Of a stretch of DNA of 64,000 bases, positions 46,178 through 54,733 are shown piece by piece (within the stretch, counting starts at the first letter, position 1; the number at the start of each line of letters is the position of its first letter). Location of the stretch: positions 2,108,001 through 2,172,000 of the forward strand of contig NZ_JQFA01000002.1 in the NCBI RefSeq assembly GCF_000763385.1, written 5' to 3'. The notes under the pieces are model-generated. The model was not told the DNA's origin. It did no database searches and was given only the letters and a program-made list of their open reading frames with translations. A program made the translations under genes and the position numbers. The DNA comes from Leptolyngbya sp. KIOST-1 (GTDB taxonomy: Bacteria; Cyanobacteriota; Cyanobacteriia; Phormidesmidales; Phormidesmidaceae).

Positions 46178-47092
46178 ATGACTATGAGTTTTGCCAGCCT
46201 TTTCCCCTGCCTCGCCCAGACCGGCGGCGGCGGTGAGACGGCGCTGTTGACCGATATGTCGGTCTGGCAGGCCATCGTAATTGGCGTGGTGCAGGGGTTT
46301 ACTGAATTCCTGCCGATTAGCAGCACGGCCCACGTCAAAATCGTGCCGGTGATGCTGGGCTGGGGCGACCCTGGGGTGGCGTTTACGGCGGTGATTCAGC
46401 TCGGCAGTATTGCCGCCATCCTCTGGTACTTCTGGGATGATCTGGTGCAGGTCACTACGGGTATGGTCAAAGCCGTGGGCGATCGCAACTTTGATGCTCC
46501 AGATTTTCGGCTGGGGATGGGCATTTTGGTGGGCACCCTGCCGCTGATTGTGGGGGGCGTCTTTGTCAAAGTCTTTATTCCCGATTTTGACAACTCTTTT
46601 TTGCGGGGCAGCGCCACCATTGCCATGGTCTCCATTCTTATGGCCGGGCTGCTGGGGGTAGCGGAGGTGTTTGGCCGCCGCGTCCGCACCTTTGAGTCGC
46701 TCAAGTTCTACGACGGCATCATGATGGGCTTTGGTCAGGCCCTGGCGATTATTCCGGGGGTGTCGCGGGCGGGGTCCACCCTGACCGCCGGCCTGTTTAT
46801 GGGGCTAGAGCGGGCCACCGCCGCCCGGTTCTCATTTTTGATGGGAATTCCGGCCATTGTGCTGGCGGGTCTGGTGGAGGTCAAAGACTTTTTTGACGCC
46901 GATACGGCTTCGGTGGGCGCGGTGCCCCTGATCGTCGGCCTGATTGCCACGGTGATCTCCTCCTATGTCTCGATCGTTTGGCTGCTGGGCTTTTTGAAGC
47001 GGCACACCACCTGGGTATTTGTGTGGTACCGCCTGGCCTTTGGGGTGGCGATTCTGACGGCGATCGCCATGGGGCACACGCCCAGCCTGTAG
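46178..47092 (+). CDS. uppP: Undecaprenyl-diphosphatase
   Basis: 304-aa polytopic membrane enzyme removing a phosphate from undecaprenyl pyrophosphate to recycle the lipid carrier for peptidoglycan; also known as BacA from bacitracin resistance. Active-site motifs: VQGFTEFLPISSTAH with catalytic Glu and Ser, and IIPGVSRAGSTLTAGL. The first 27 residues are a cyanobacterial N-terminal extension (FASLFPCLAQTGGGGETALL). ATG 46178 was chosen over the GTG at 46166. A perfect hairpin follows the stop. Confidence 0.95.
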   Translation: MTMSFASLFPCLAQTGGGGETALLTDMSVWQAIVIGVVQGFTEFLPISSTAHVKIVPVMLGWGDPGVAFTAVIQLGSIAAILWYFWDDLVQVTTGMVKAVGDRNFDAPDFRLGMGILVGTLPLIVGGVFVKVFIPDFDNSFLRGSATIAMVSILMAGLLGVAEVFGRRVRTFESLKFYDGIMMGFGQALAIIPGVSRAGSTLTAGLFMGLERATAARFSFLMGIPAIVLAGLVEVKDFFDADTASVGAVPLIVGLIATVISSYVSIVWLLGFLKRHTTWVFVWYRLAFGVAILTAIAMGHTPSL

Positions 47093-47135
47093 GGACCAGA
47101 GGGCATGGGGACTGGGCGCAGGGCCTCTGGTCCCT
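47091..47135 (+). terminator. Perfect 12-bp hairpin after uppP
   Basis: AGGGACCAGAGG (47091-47102) and CCTCTGGTCCCT (47124-47135) pair perfectly around a G-rich 21-nt loop. The left arm overlaps the stop codon. The T-run is poor. Confidence 0.6.
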
Positions 47136-47216
47136 GATTGGTGGCACTAACCTCTTTCTACCCTGCACCTAATCCGAAATCTGATTTAGTAAGCCCTGAT
47201 TCACAATCAGGAACTG

Positions 47217-47243
47217 GTAGGGCGTACCATGCTGCGCCCCTAC
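47217..47243. repeat. GTAGGG-CGCCCCTAC imperfect palindrome
   Basis: A 27-nt imperfect palindrome of a type common between cyanobacterial genes; a relative lies at 57784. TACAAT at the right end could serve as a -10 box for the following gene. Confidence 0.5.
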
Positions 47244-47331
47244 AATTGGTATCCTCCCGATACCCGAACCCCGATACCCAATCCTCCGACACCTCCTAAT
47301 ATAGAGAAGCAGATTTCCAACCGTTACTTCC

Positions 47332-48741
47332 ATGGGCACCCAGGCCATTCGTCCCGCCCGCATCACCGCCGTGCTGCCCGACTCCATCGCTGAAGAGATA
47401 GGCTTTGAACCGGGGGATGCCCTGGTGGCCATCAATGGCCAGAAACCCCGCGACCTGATCGACTACCGCTTTCTCTGCGCCGATGAGGAACTGGCCCTGG
47501 AGGTGCTCGATGGCCGGGGCAGAACCCACCGGATTGAAATAGAAAAAGAGATCGACGAGGACCTGGGCCTGGAGTTTGAAACCGCCCTGTTCGACGGGCT
47601 GATGCAGTGTAACAACGCCTGCCCCTTCTGCTTTATCGATCAGCAGCCCACCGGCAAACGGGGCACCCTCTACCTCAAGGACGACGACTACCGGCTCAGC
47701 TTTCTCTACGGCAGCTATCTTACCCTCACGAACCTGCTGCCCCAGGAGTGGGACCGGATTGCGCAGCTGCGGCTGTCGCCCCTGTATGTGTCGGTGCATG
47801 CGACGGAGGCAGCGGTGCGATCGCGCCTGCTGAAAAACCCCAGGGCGGGCCAAATTCTCGATCAGCTCACCTGGTTTCAGGACCAGCGGCTGCAAATTCA
47901 CGCCCAGGTAGTGGTTTGCCCCGGCATTAACGACGGCGTTCACCTGGACACCACCCTGCGGGATCTGGCCAAATTCCACCAGGGAGACACCCCGGCGGTG
48001 ATTTCGGCCGCGGTAGTGCCCGTTGGCCTTACCCGATTTCGCCCCCAGGACGACGAGTTGACCCCCGTCACCCAGGCCCAAGCCCGGCAGGTCATCGACC
48101 AGGTGCAGGCGCTACAGAGCGAGTGGCGGCAGCAGTTCGGTACCAATTTTGCCTGGCTGGCCGACGAGTGGTTCCTGATCGCCCAGCGATCGGTGCCCGC
48201 CGAGAGCCACTACGAAGACTATCCCCAACTGGGTAACGGGGTGGGGTCAATTCGCCAGTTTCTCAAGGCCTTTGAGCAGTCGGCTGCCGACTTTTTGCCC
48301 GAGGCCGTGAGCCCGCCCCGCACCCTCACCTGGGTCGTGGGCAATGCGGTTGAGCACGCCTTTCAGCCGATTGTCGATCGCCTCAACCAGGTACAGGGCC
48401 TGACCGTGCACCTGGCGGCCCTGGCCAGCGACTACTGGGGCCGCGAGATGACCGTCACCGGATTGCTCACCGGCCACGATCTGCTGCTGGGGTTGCGGCA
48501 GCGCTCCCTGGGGGATGCCCTGCTGCTGCCCACCGTGATGCTCAAACCCAGCGACTCGGGCGACCCTGGCGACACGCTGTTTTTGGACGACACAAGCGTC
48601 GCCACCCTCAGCCAGCAGCTAAACTGTCCGGTGCTGCCCGTGGATGACACCGATGCTCTGGTCAGGGCCTGTTGCGGAGATCTGCCCGCTCACCAATTCA
48701 CTGATTTACAGCCCGCCGCAGGCTATTGGGCCCCCTCGTGA
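47332..48741 (+). CDS. TIGR03279-type radical SAM protein with PDZ-like N-domain (DUF512)
   Basis: 469 aa. The N-terminus AVLPDSIAEEIGFEPGDALVAINGQKPRDLIDYRF is a PDZ-like domain. The CxxxCxxC is QCNNACPFCFIDQ, followed by GKRGTLYLKDDDYRLSFLYGSYLTLTN, then a DUF512 region that starts ISAAVVPVGLTRFRP. This is the conserved cyanobacterial family annotated as putative FeS-containing oxidoreductase. The reaction is unknown. Distribution across cyanobacteria suggests a core role (recollection). It sits between uppP and the TolC gene on one strand, gaps over 200 nt. Confidence 0.93.
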   Translation: MGTQAIRPARITAVLPDSIAEEIGFEPGDALVAINGQKPRDLIDYRFLCADEELALEVLDGRGRTHRIEIEKEIDEDLGLEFETALFDGLMQCNNACPFCFIDQQPTGKRGTLYLKDDDYRLSFLYGSYLTLTNLLPQEWDRIAQLRLSPLYVSVHATEAAVRSRLLKNPRAGQILDQLTWFQDQRLQIHAQVVVCPGINDGVHLDTTLRDLAKFHQGDTPAVISAAVVPVGLTRFRPQDDELTPVTQAQARQVIDQVQALQSEWRQQFGTNFAWLADEWFLIAQRSVPAESHYEDYPQLGNGVGSIRQFLKAFEQSAADFLPEAVSPPRTLTWVVGNAVEHAFQPIVDRLNQVQGLTVHLAALASDYWGREMTVTGLLTGHDLLLGLRQRSLGDALLLPTVMLKPSDSGDPGDTLFLDDTSVATLSQQLNCPVLPVDDTDALVRACCGDLPAHQFTDLQPAAGYWAPS

Positions 48742-48944
48742 TTGTACTAAACCGTTTAGTTTGCTAAGCTATGGTCGAGAAAATTTTGCGGTCGACCCTT
48801 CTACCCTGGGGCCTAAATGTGGCTCTCTCTAAGGGCGGAATTGGCTGCGGGGGACTCAAGTGTTCCCGATGCCGATATGCTAAAAAGCTGAGGCAGAAAA
48901 ATTGATTTTCCCGGTTGGTGGTTCATTTTCGCTACGGATAGTCC

Positions 48945-50618
48945 ATGGTGCCTATGCTTTACTCCTATCGACGCTGTCTGGTACCCCTGGGCCTGGGCAT
49001 GACGCTATCTGGCTGGTGCGCTGTGGGGTTGGCCGCCCCGGAAACCCCGACCGAAACAGAGGATGGAGCGGCGATCGCCCAGGTTGAGGCCGAAACGTCA
49101 GGAAGTCCAGATCCGAGCTCGCTGGATGCTCCTGCGGTGCTGCCAGGGGGGGAGGGGCTAGAGCCTGGTGAGGAGGCCGTGCCCCTGGAGGTCGATGGTG
49201 GTGGCGGTGGCCGACCGGCGGCGAGGCGCCCTGGTCTGCCATTGCCCCAGTCGGACCGACCGACTGACCAGGGTTTTGAAACCCCGCCCCCCTACCTGAC
49301 CCCTGCCCCCAACCCGCTGCTGGTTCCGACTCGCCCCGAGGAGGTGGAGATCCTGGGAACTCAGCCCCTGTCGTTGGAAACCGCCATTGAACTGGCTTAC
49401 CGCAACAGTGAGCAACTGCGCATCGCACTACTGCAGCTGGAGCGGAGTCAAGCGGGCCTGCGGGCTGAACAGGCGCTACTGTATCCCACCGTCGATCTCA
49501 GTGGCGGTCTGCAAACCACGAACCAGTCTGCTGGAGGTGGCCCCGGACAGACCGGGGGCGACGTCACCACTACGACCGGCTCGGCCAGCCTCAGAACTGA
49601 CTACGATCTGGGTATCTCGGGGGAGCGATCGGCCCGGATTGCCGCCGCCGAGCGACAGGTACGGCTGTTTGAGCTGCAGGTGGAGCAAACCCGCGAGGAT
49701 TTGCGGCTCAACACCATTAACGATTACTACGCGGTGCAGGAGGCTATCGAGCAAATTCGCATCAATCAGGCGTTTTTGGTTGAGGCTGAGCGCAACCTGG
49801 GCGATAGCCAGCTGCGCGAGGAGGTCGGGGTGGGTACCCGCTTCGATGTGTTGCGGGCCGAGGTGCAGGTGGCCAACGCTCGCCAAACCCTGACCCAGGC
49901 CACCAGCCAGCGGCAGATTGCCCAGCGGCAGCTGGCCCGACGGCTCAATGTGCCTGCTTCAATCGACCTCACCACCCTGGCCGTCAATATTGTCGGCGCC
50001 TGGCCGCTCTCTCTGGAGGAGAGCATTGTGCTGGCGTTTCAAAATCGGGCTGAGCTAGAGCAATTTTTGGTGGAGCGAGAGTTCAACGATGCCCAGCGTC
50101 AGATCAGCCTGGCTGCTCTGCGGCCACGCCTGGGGGTCTTCGGTCAGTATGGGGTCCAGAGCGTGCTGGGCTCGTCGGTAGGGGCGGCTTCCGGACTGAA
50201 TGACGGGTTTTCCCTAGGCGCACAGCTGAGCTGGCGGCTGTTTGACGGCGGCGGCGCCCGAGCCAGGGCGGCCCAAAACGAACTTGACATTCAGGTCGAC
50301 GAATCGGAGTTTGAAAGCGCCCGCAACGACATTCGCGTGCAGGTGGAAGAGGCCTACTACACGCTGGTGGCGAACCAGGCCAATATCGACACGGCGACGG
50401 TGGCCGTCGCTCAGGCGGAGGAGGCGCTGGAGCTGGCCAACCTGCGATTCAATGCCGGTGTGGGTACCCAACTCGACGTGTTGACTGCCACCCGGGAACT
50501 GGCGGAGGCCGAGGGCAATCTGGTCACCGCCGTGCTCAACTACAACCGCGCCCTGGCCCGCCTGGAGCGCGCGATTAGTAACCTGGATAGCCCTGCTAAC
50601 CCTGGTGTTGGGTTCTAG
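48945..50618 (+). CDS. TolC-family outer-membrane efflux protein
   Basis: 557 aa. A signal peptide (CLVPLGLGMTLSGWCAVGLA) is followed by a Pro/Gly-rich N-terminal linker of about 110 residues, then two repeats of the outer-membrane efflux domain beginning LSLETAIELAYRNSEQLRIALLQL and LSLEESIVLAFQNRAELEQF (divided here). The C-terminal coil, VSLEEALELANLRFNAGVGTQLDVLTA-like, is typical, with FNAGVGTQLDVL present. It forms the trimeric channel used by type I secretion and efflux pumps. No membrane-fusion or ABC gene is adjacent, so the partner is unknown. Confidence 0.92.
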   Translation: MVPMLYSYRRCLVPLGLGMTLSGWCAVGLAAPETPTETEDGAAIAQVEAETSGSPDPSSLDAPAVLPGGEGLEPGEEAVPLEVDGGGGGRPAARRPGLPLPQSDRPTDQGFETPPPYLTPAPNPLLVPTRPEEVEILGTQPLSLETAIELAYRNSEQLRIALLQLERSQAGLRAEQALLYPTVDLSGGLQTTNQSAGGGPGQTGGDVTTTTGSASLRTDYDLGISGERSARIAAAERQVRLFELQVEQTREDLRLNTINDYYAVQEAIEQIRINQAFLVEAERNLGDSQLREEVGVGTRFDVLRAEVQVANARQTLTQATSQRQIAQRQLARRLNVPASIDLTTLAVNIVGAWPLSLEESIVLAFQNRAELEQFLVEREFNDAQRQISLAALRPRLGVFGQYGVQSVLGSSVGAASGLNDGFSLGAQLSWRLFDGGGARARAAQNELDIQVDESEFESARNDIRVQVEEAYYTLVANQANIDTATVAVAQAEEALELANLRFNAGVGTQLDVLTATRELAEAEGNLVTAVLNYNRALARLERAISNLDSPANPGVGF

Positions 50619-50647
50619 GGGCGCTCATCCATTAGCGCTGACGAACT

Positions 50648-51169
50648 ATGGCCCTTCAGCTTGACCCGGAACACTGGCGGGCGATCGCCCAGGCCGTTGT
50701 CGCTGGCTACCCCCGCGAAGCCTGCGGGCTACTGGTCGGTCACCGGGTGCTGGCCGCCGAAGACCCTACTGATGAAACCGATCGCACGGTGACCGCCGTC
50801 GTGCCGGTGGCCAACGCCTGGGATAGTTCACGGCAGGATTACACTGATGGCGAAGCTGAAGGGCAGGCCCACAGCCAGCGCGATCGCTACTGGATCGACC
50901 CCGCCGATCTGCTGGCGGTGCAGCGGCAGGCGCGGCAGCAGGGGTTGGAGATTATCGGCATCTATCACTCCCATCCTGACCACCCGGCGGTGCCTTCGGA
51001 GTGCGATCGCGCCCTGGCCTGGCCCGTCTATTCCTACGTCATAGTCTCGGTGGTGCAGGGTCGGGTTGCCGCTCTAAACAGCTGGCGACTTGACGAACAC
51101 AGCCAGTTTCAGCCCGAGGCTGTGAAAATGATTGAACCATCTGCAAACAAAGCCCCATTCTTGTCCTAA
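50648..51169 (+). CDS. M67 (JAMM/MPN) metallopeptidase
   Basis: 173 aa. The JAMM zinc site is complete: IIGIYHSHPDHPAVPSECD gives HxH, Ser and Asp at the correct spacing, with Glu24 of PREACGLLVGH as the general base. Bacterial JAMM proteins of this size cleave after the C-terminal Gly-Gly of small ubiquitin-like sulfur carriers. It begins 29 nt after the TolC stop and is followed by a MoeB-type activating enzyme 76 nt later, a frequent pairing. No sulfur carrier gene lies between them. Cytoplasmic. Confidence 0.93.
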   Translation: MALQLDPEHWRAIAQAVVAGYPREACGLLVGHRVLAAEDPTDETDRTVTAVVPVANAWDSSRQDYTDGEAEGQAHSQRDRYWIDPADLLAVQRQARQQGLEIIGIYHSHPDHPAVPSECDRALAWPVYSYVIVSVVQGRVAALNSWRLDEHSQFQPEAVKMIEPSANKAPFLS

Positions 51170-51245
51170 GCTGAAATGATGTGAAAAACGGTCGTGCCCC
51201 AGGCCGTTTTTTGTGTTTAACCGCCACAGTTTCTCCGCCGAGGCC

Positions 51246-52418
51246 ATGCTCAACCCAAACCTGGACGATATTCAGCTCACCAAAGAGGAGTACGAGCGCT
51301 ACTCCCGCCACATCATTCTGCCGGAGGTGGGCCTTGATGGGCAGAAAAAACTCAAGGCCGCCAGCGTGCTCTGTGTGGGCACCGGGGGGCTGGGTTCGCC
51401 GCTGCTGCTGTACTTAGCTGCCGCGGGCATTGGCCGCATCGGCATCGTCGATTTTGATGTAGTCGATCAGTCCAACCTGCACCGCCAGGTCATCCACAGC
51501 GAGTCCTGGGTGGGCAAGCCCAAAATTGAGTCCGCCAAGAGCCGCATTTTGGAGATCAACCCCCACTGCCAGGTAGACCTCTACGAAACTCGCCTCAGCG
51601 CCGAGAATGCTCTAGGCATCTTTGAACCCTACGACGTTGTGGTAGACGGCACCGACAACTTCCCCACCCGCTATCTGGTCAACGATGCCTGCGTACTGCT
51701 GGGTAAGCCCAACGTCTACGGCTCCATCTTCCGCTTTGAGGGGCAAGCGACGGTGTTTAACTACCAGGAAGGCCCCAACTACCGCGACCTCTACCCCGAA
51801 CCGCCGCCGCCGGGGCTAGTTCCCTCCTGCGCCGAAGGCGGTGTGCTGGGCGTGCTGCCAGGCATCATCGGCGTGATTCAGGCCAATGAGACCATCAAGG
51901 TAATTTTGGGCGCGGGCAAGACCCTCAGTGGTCGCCTGCTGCTCTACAACGCCCTGGACATGACCTTCCGAGAGCTGAAACTGCGCCCCAACCCGGTACG
52001 TCCGGTGATCGACAAGCTGATCGACTACGAAGAGTTTTGCGGGATTCCCCAGGCGCGTATGGAAGAGGAAAAAGAGAAAGCCGGTCTGGCCGAAATGAGC
52101 GTGACCGAACTCAAGCAAGTGCTCGATGGCGGCGACGACAACGTGCTGCTGCTCGACGTGCGCAACCCCAACGAGTATGAGATCGCCCGCATTCCCGGTT
52201 CGGTGCTGGTGCCCCTGCCCGACATTGAAAACGGTGACGGCGTCGACAAAGTGAAAAGCCTGGTCAATGGCCACCGGCTGATTGTGCACTGCAAAATGGG
52301 CGGGCGATCGGCTAAGGCCCTGGGCATTCTCAAGCAGCACGGTATCGAGGGCACCAACGTTAAAGGCGGCATCACCGCCTGGAGCAAGGAAGTGGATGCT
52401 TCTGTGCCCGAGTATTAA
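51246..52418 (+). CDS. moeB: MoeB/ThiF adenylyltransferase with C-terminal rhodanese domain
   Basis: 390 aa. An E1-like enzyme that adenylates the C-terminal Gly of MoaD or ThiS-type sulfur carriers and, through the rhodanese domain, loads sulfur (MoeZ architecture). Seen: RYSRHIILPEVGLDGQKKL, GTGGLGSPLLLYLAAAGIG nucleotide site (divided here), DNFPTRYLVNDAC, PSCAEGGVLGVLPG. The rhodanese domain (about residues 285-390) has catalytic Cys in LIVHCKMGGRSAKAL. Zinc CxxC is not obvious. ATG 51246 fits the family; the frame opens at 51213. Partner JAMM peptidase upstream. Confidence 0.93.
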   Translation: MLNPNLDDIQLTKEEYERYSRHIILPEVGLDGQKKLKAASVLCVGTGGLGSPLLLYLAAAGIGRIGIVDFDVVDQSNLHRQVIHSESWVGKPKIESAKSRILEINPHCQVDLYETRLSAENALGIFEPYDVVVDGTDNFPTRYLVNDACVLLGKPNVYGSIFRFEGQATVFNYQEGPNYRDLYPEPPPPGLVPSCAEGGVLGVLPGIIGVIQANETIKVILGAGKTLSGRLLLYNALDMTFRELKLRPNPVRPVIDKLIDYEEFCGIPQARMEEEKEKAGLAEMSVTELKQVLDGGDDNVLLLDVRNPNEYEIARIPGSVLVPLPDIENGDGVDKVKSLVNGHRLIVHCKMGGRSAKALGILKQHGIEGTNVKGGITAWSKEVDASVPEY

Positions 52419-52425
52419 TCCGTAG

Positions 52426-52442
52426 GGTGGGCACCGCCCACC
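52426..52442 (+). terminator. GGTGGGC hairpin after moeB
   Basis: GGTGGGC, loop ACC, GCCCACC, preceded by GTAG. It matches a widespread cyanobacterial intergenic palindrome and may end the moeB transcript. Confidence 0.55.
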
Positions 52443-52484
52443 GCCAGCCTCGGCTGGGCCTTTAATCCTTTGTCAACAGCAAAG

Positions 52485-52514
52485 TGCCTCGATGGAGTTC
52501 TTTCCATTGGGGCA
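52485..52514 (+). promoter_or_regulatory. Stem-loop upstream of coiled-coil twin 1
   Basis: TGCCTCGATGGA and TCCATTGGGGCA pair over 12 bp with two G-U wobbles around a 6-nt loop. The same structure with different wobbles precedes twin 2 at 57218. T-rich bases follow, so a terminator of the upstream gene is one explanation. Confidence 0.6.
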
Positions 52515-52574
52515 TTCTGTTTTGTGTAGAGAATGTTCCTTCCCATCGATCCGCTAAGCTAAAGACATCCACGT

Positions 52575-53138
52575 ATGACTCCGTGGCTCAACTTTTTATC
52601 GTTAATCCCAGCGACAACAGTCACCCTGCTGCTGATCAGCATTGCCTTTCTGCGGTTTTACAATGAGCAAGACTTCACCTTCCTCGGCCTCATCGCCAAC
52701 CCCAGAATCTGGAGCAACCGACTCACTGTGGCGGCCCTCGCGGCTGCGGTGGCTAATTTCGGCATTGAGTGGGACCGTCGAAATCGAGAAACAGACCGCC
52801 TGGCTGAAGAAGCACAACGCCGAGCTGAGGAGGTACAACGAAGAGCTGAGGAAGAGCAACGCCGAGCTGAGGAAGTACAACGAAGAGCGGAGGAAGAGCA
52901 GCGAAGAGTTGAGGAAGAGCAGCGAAGAGTTGAGGAAGAGCAGCGAAGAGTTGAGGAAGAGCGACGAGAAAGAGCTCGAAGAGCTGCGGGAGAAGAACAG
53001 GCGGCTCGCCGAGCTACAGTCGAAATTGAACGAAATCTTGCGTTCTTGAGCTATTTGCTCGATCCCTCCCCCGAAAACCGCAGCCGCCTCGCTCAGGTCA
53101 TGGTCTTGCTGAGAGAGTACCGCGACACCTTAGCGTAG
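52575..53138 (+). CDS. Membrane-anchored coiled-coil protein, twin 1
   Basis: 187 aa. Two N-terminal hydrophobic helices (about 8-27, FLSLIPATTVTLLLISIAFL; about 47-63, RLTVAALAAAVANFGIEW) form a hairpin anchor. A charged rod of heptads (AEEVQRR, AEEEQRR, VEEEQRR; seven or eight units) follows, then a conserved C-terminal helix region (IERNLAFLSYLLDPSPENR ... LREYRDTLA). The paralog at 57306 shares every part but the heptad array. Silent third-base differences between the copies in codons 7-19 show this frame, not the overlapping one, is under selection. I know no function; a spacer or tether at the cytoplasmic membrane face is inferred. The ATG is preceded by a shared 13-nt motif (52549-52561). 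Confidence 0.78.
   Translation: MTPWLNFLSLIPATTVTLLLISIAFLRFYNEQDFTFLGLIANPRIWSNRLTVAALAAAVANFGIEWDRRNRETDRLAEEAQRRAEEVQRRAEEEQRRAEEVQRRAEEEQRRVEEEQRRVEEEQRRVEEERRERARRAAGEEQAARRATVEIERNLAFLSYLLDPSPENRSRLAQVMVLLREYRDTLA
52803..52970 (+). repeat. 21-bp tandem repeat encoding heptads
   Basis: Eight units of 21 bp, consensus GCTGAGGAAGAGCAGCGAAGA, starting at 52803 (degenerate) and 52824; the last full unit is 52950-52970. Units at 52887-52949 are nearly identical. Each encodes one heptad, so length changes add whole coiled-coil turns. Twin 2 has only about two units. Confidence 0.9.
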
Positions 53139-53248
53139 GGCTCACGGGCAGTGATTCCCAAAGAAGTGGCCCAGTGAAGTGAACCTATGTGAGTCGCCGA
53201 TCGCTACAGTTGCTATCATCGAACACGGGTTCCTAGGAGGTAGTGCCG

Positions 53249-53818
53249 ATGAAATGGTGTTGTCGCAGTTTTGGTGGGGTGTTGATTGCCTTAGCCCTAG
53301 CCAGCTCTCCGGCCTGGGCCGTCCCTGGGCAAACTGTGACCCTGACTGAAACCTGGATTCGCAACAACCCCACCCTGCGGCCCTCCCCCAGGGAACGCCT
53401 GGCGATTAACCGTCTGGTTGCCCCTGGACAGCGGTTTACCTTTCAGGCCTCGGTGTTCCCCGTCAGTGGTGTCAACTCCGAAGTCGATCGCCGCCTGATC
53501 CGCACCGAGCGGTTTAGCATCGTTGACCATGCCAACCCCATTACGGGCGATCGCCTCGATGAATCCCTGCGGGCGATCTACGGCCAGGAAATTTTCAACG
53601 ACTACCGCCAGGCAGCGGTGCTGACCCGCTACCCGGCCCGAGGCGCTAGGCCAGTGCCCGGGCAAAATGTGGTGCTGCGGGGGGAAGTGCGCGAGGGCGA
53701 TCGCTTCGCCTACTGGCAGGAGATTGCCTACGATCGCGCTGGCACCGCCTACCTGGGTCGGATGGTCGTGTTTCTCAGGGAAGACATCCCGGCGCTCCAG
53801 GCCCAGCTCAACTTCTAA
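53249..53818 (+). CDS. Secreted hypothetical protein
   Basis: 189 aa. The signal peptide SFGGVLIALALASSPAWA is followed by a mature domain with VTLTETWIRNNPTLRPSPRERLAINR, FTFQASVFPVSG and YLGRMVVFLRED. The mixture of short strands and the repeated RLxxxERFS-like text suggest a beta-rich periplasmic fold. Not a family I recognise. An AGGAGG eight bases before ATG 53249 marks the start strongly; the frame opens at GTG 53243. It converges with petP, 24 nt apart. Location beside the copper-switch genes is suggestive only. Confidence 0.68.
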   Translation: MKWCCRSFGGVLIALALASSPAWAVPGQTVTLTETWIRNNPTLRPSPRERLAINRLVAPGQRFTFQASVFPVSGVNSEVDRRLIRTERFSIVDHANPITGDRLDESLRAIYGQEIFNDYRQAAVLTRYPARGARPVPGQNVVLRGEVREGDRFAYWQEIAYDRAGTAYLGRMVVFLREDIPALQAQLNF

Positions 53819-53842
53819 ACTGGCAACGGAAGGGATGACGGG

Positions 53843-54733
53843 CTAGGTGTGGAGCCAGGTGGTGGCCAGGGGCAGCACCGCCGCCGCCAGCCAGGCCAGA
53901 TGCCTGAACCCTGGAGCCTGGGGATCAGCTTCAGGGGCTGGGGTGAGCAGCGCATTGACCCGTTGCTCTAGCCGACTAACCGACAGGGATTCATTAAACG
54001 CGGCAAAGCAGTCGATGCCCGTCCCCAGGGCTGGAGGCTGTAGCGCCAGGGTGATCTGGCGGGCCAGTTTCACCAGCAGCTCGGCCAATACCAGGGGGTC
54101 GCTGGTGGTTGCCGCCTGTTGGTCGGCCCGCATTTCCCGCAGCAGCAGCAGATCGTCCCACAGGGCTGTGGTGTGGGGGAGCCAGCAGCCAAAGCGCCGT
54201 AGCAGCCCCAGCCCAAAAAACCACAGCGGGTCGTGAAAGTCGGCGTGGGCCTGTTCGTGGGCGAGCATAGCCCGCTGCTCAGCGGGAGTGAGGTGGTCGA
54301 GCCAGCCCTGGCTGACGAGCAGGGACGATCGCCACAGCCCCACCTGGGCGGCCATGGGCACCGCCCCTGGCACGCAGCGGGCAACCCCGCCCTGGGGCAG
54401 GGCAATGGTGGGGTAACGGCGCAGGCGTCCGTGGGCCACCAGGGCGCGCCCCAGGGAGTAGACCAGAACGCCGCTAAACCAGCACAGCACCCCCAGGCTG
54501 ACCCAGCACCCCACCGGGCTGACCGACCAGCCCAGCATGGTGCCGTGGTGGCCCATGGAGAGCACCGCACTGGCCACCAGCAACACGGTCAGCGGCGGCA
54601 GGCAAAAGGCCCTCAGGGTAGACTCCCAGCGATCCTGCCAGGGGGCATCGGGCGATCGCCCAGCCGAACTTTCCCCCAGCCACCGCCATACCACCGCCAG
54701 TAAAATCGTCAGCACTATCAGGCTGCTGTGCAT
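53843..54733 (-). CDS. petP: M56 (BlaR1-type) membrane metalloprotease, PetP-like
   Basis: 296 aa. Hydrophobic helices occur at about 3-17, 43-60, 77-95 and at the C-terminus. The zinc protease motif HEQAH is at residues 159-163, in AMLAHEQAHADFHDPLWF. M56 proteases pair with BlaI-type repressors and inactivate them by cleavage. In Synechocystis the pair PetR-PetP controls plastocyanin versus cytochrome c6 according to copper (from the literature as I recall it). Here the gene overlaps petR by 4 bases (ATGA), and petJ lies just beyond petR, so the symbol is well supported by context. Confidence 0.88.
   Translation of the reverse strand: MHSSLIVLTILLAVVWRWLGESSAGRSPDAPWQDRWESTLRAFCLPPLTVLLVASAVLSMGHHGTMLGWSVSPVGCWVSLGVLCWFSGVLVYSLGRALVAHGRLRRYPTIALPQGGVARCVPGAVPMAAQVGLWRSSLLVSQGWLDHLTPAEQRAMLAHEQAHADFHDPLWFFGLGLLRRFGCWLPHTTALWDDLLLLREMRADQQAATTSDPLVLAELLVKLARQITLALQPPALGTGIDCFAAFNESLSVSRLEQRVNALLTPAPEADPQAPGFRHLAWLAAAVLPLATTWLHT

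Noticed and set aside
52803-52970. CRISPR-like array
   Set aside because: The 21-bp units are contiguous without spacers and are coding.
52642-53049. Overlapping +1-frame ORF in twin 1 (and 57373-57642 in twin 2) that also reads as a coiled coil
   Set aside because: Base differences between the twins are silent in the annotated frame, and the 21-nt period makes any frame heptad-like. No ribosome site is evident. Kept only as a curiosity.
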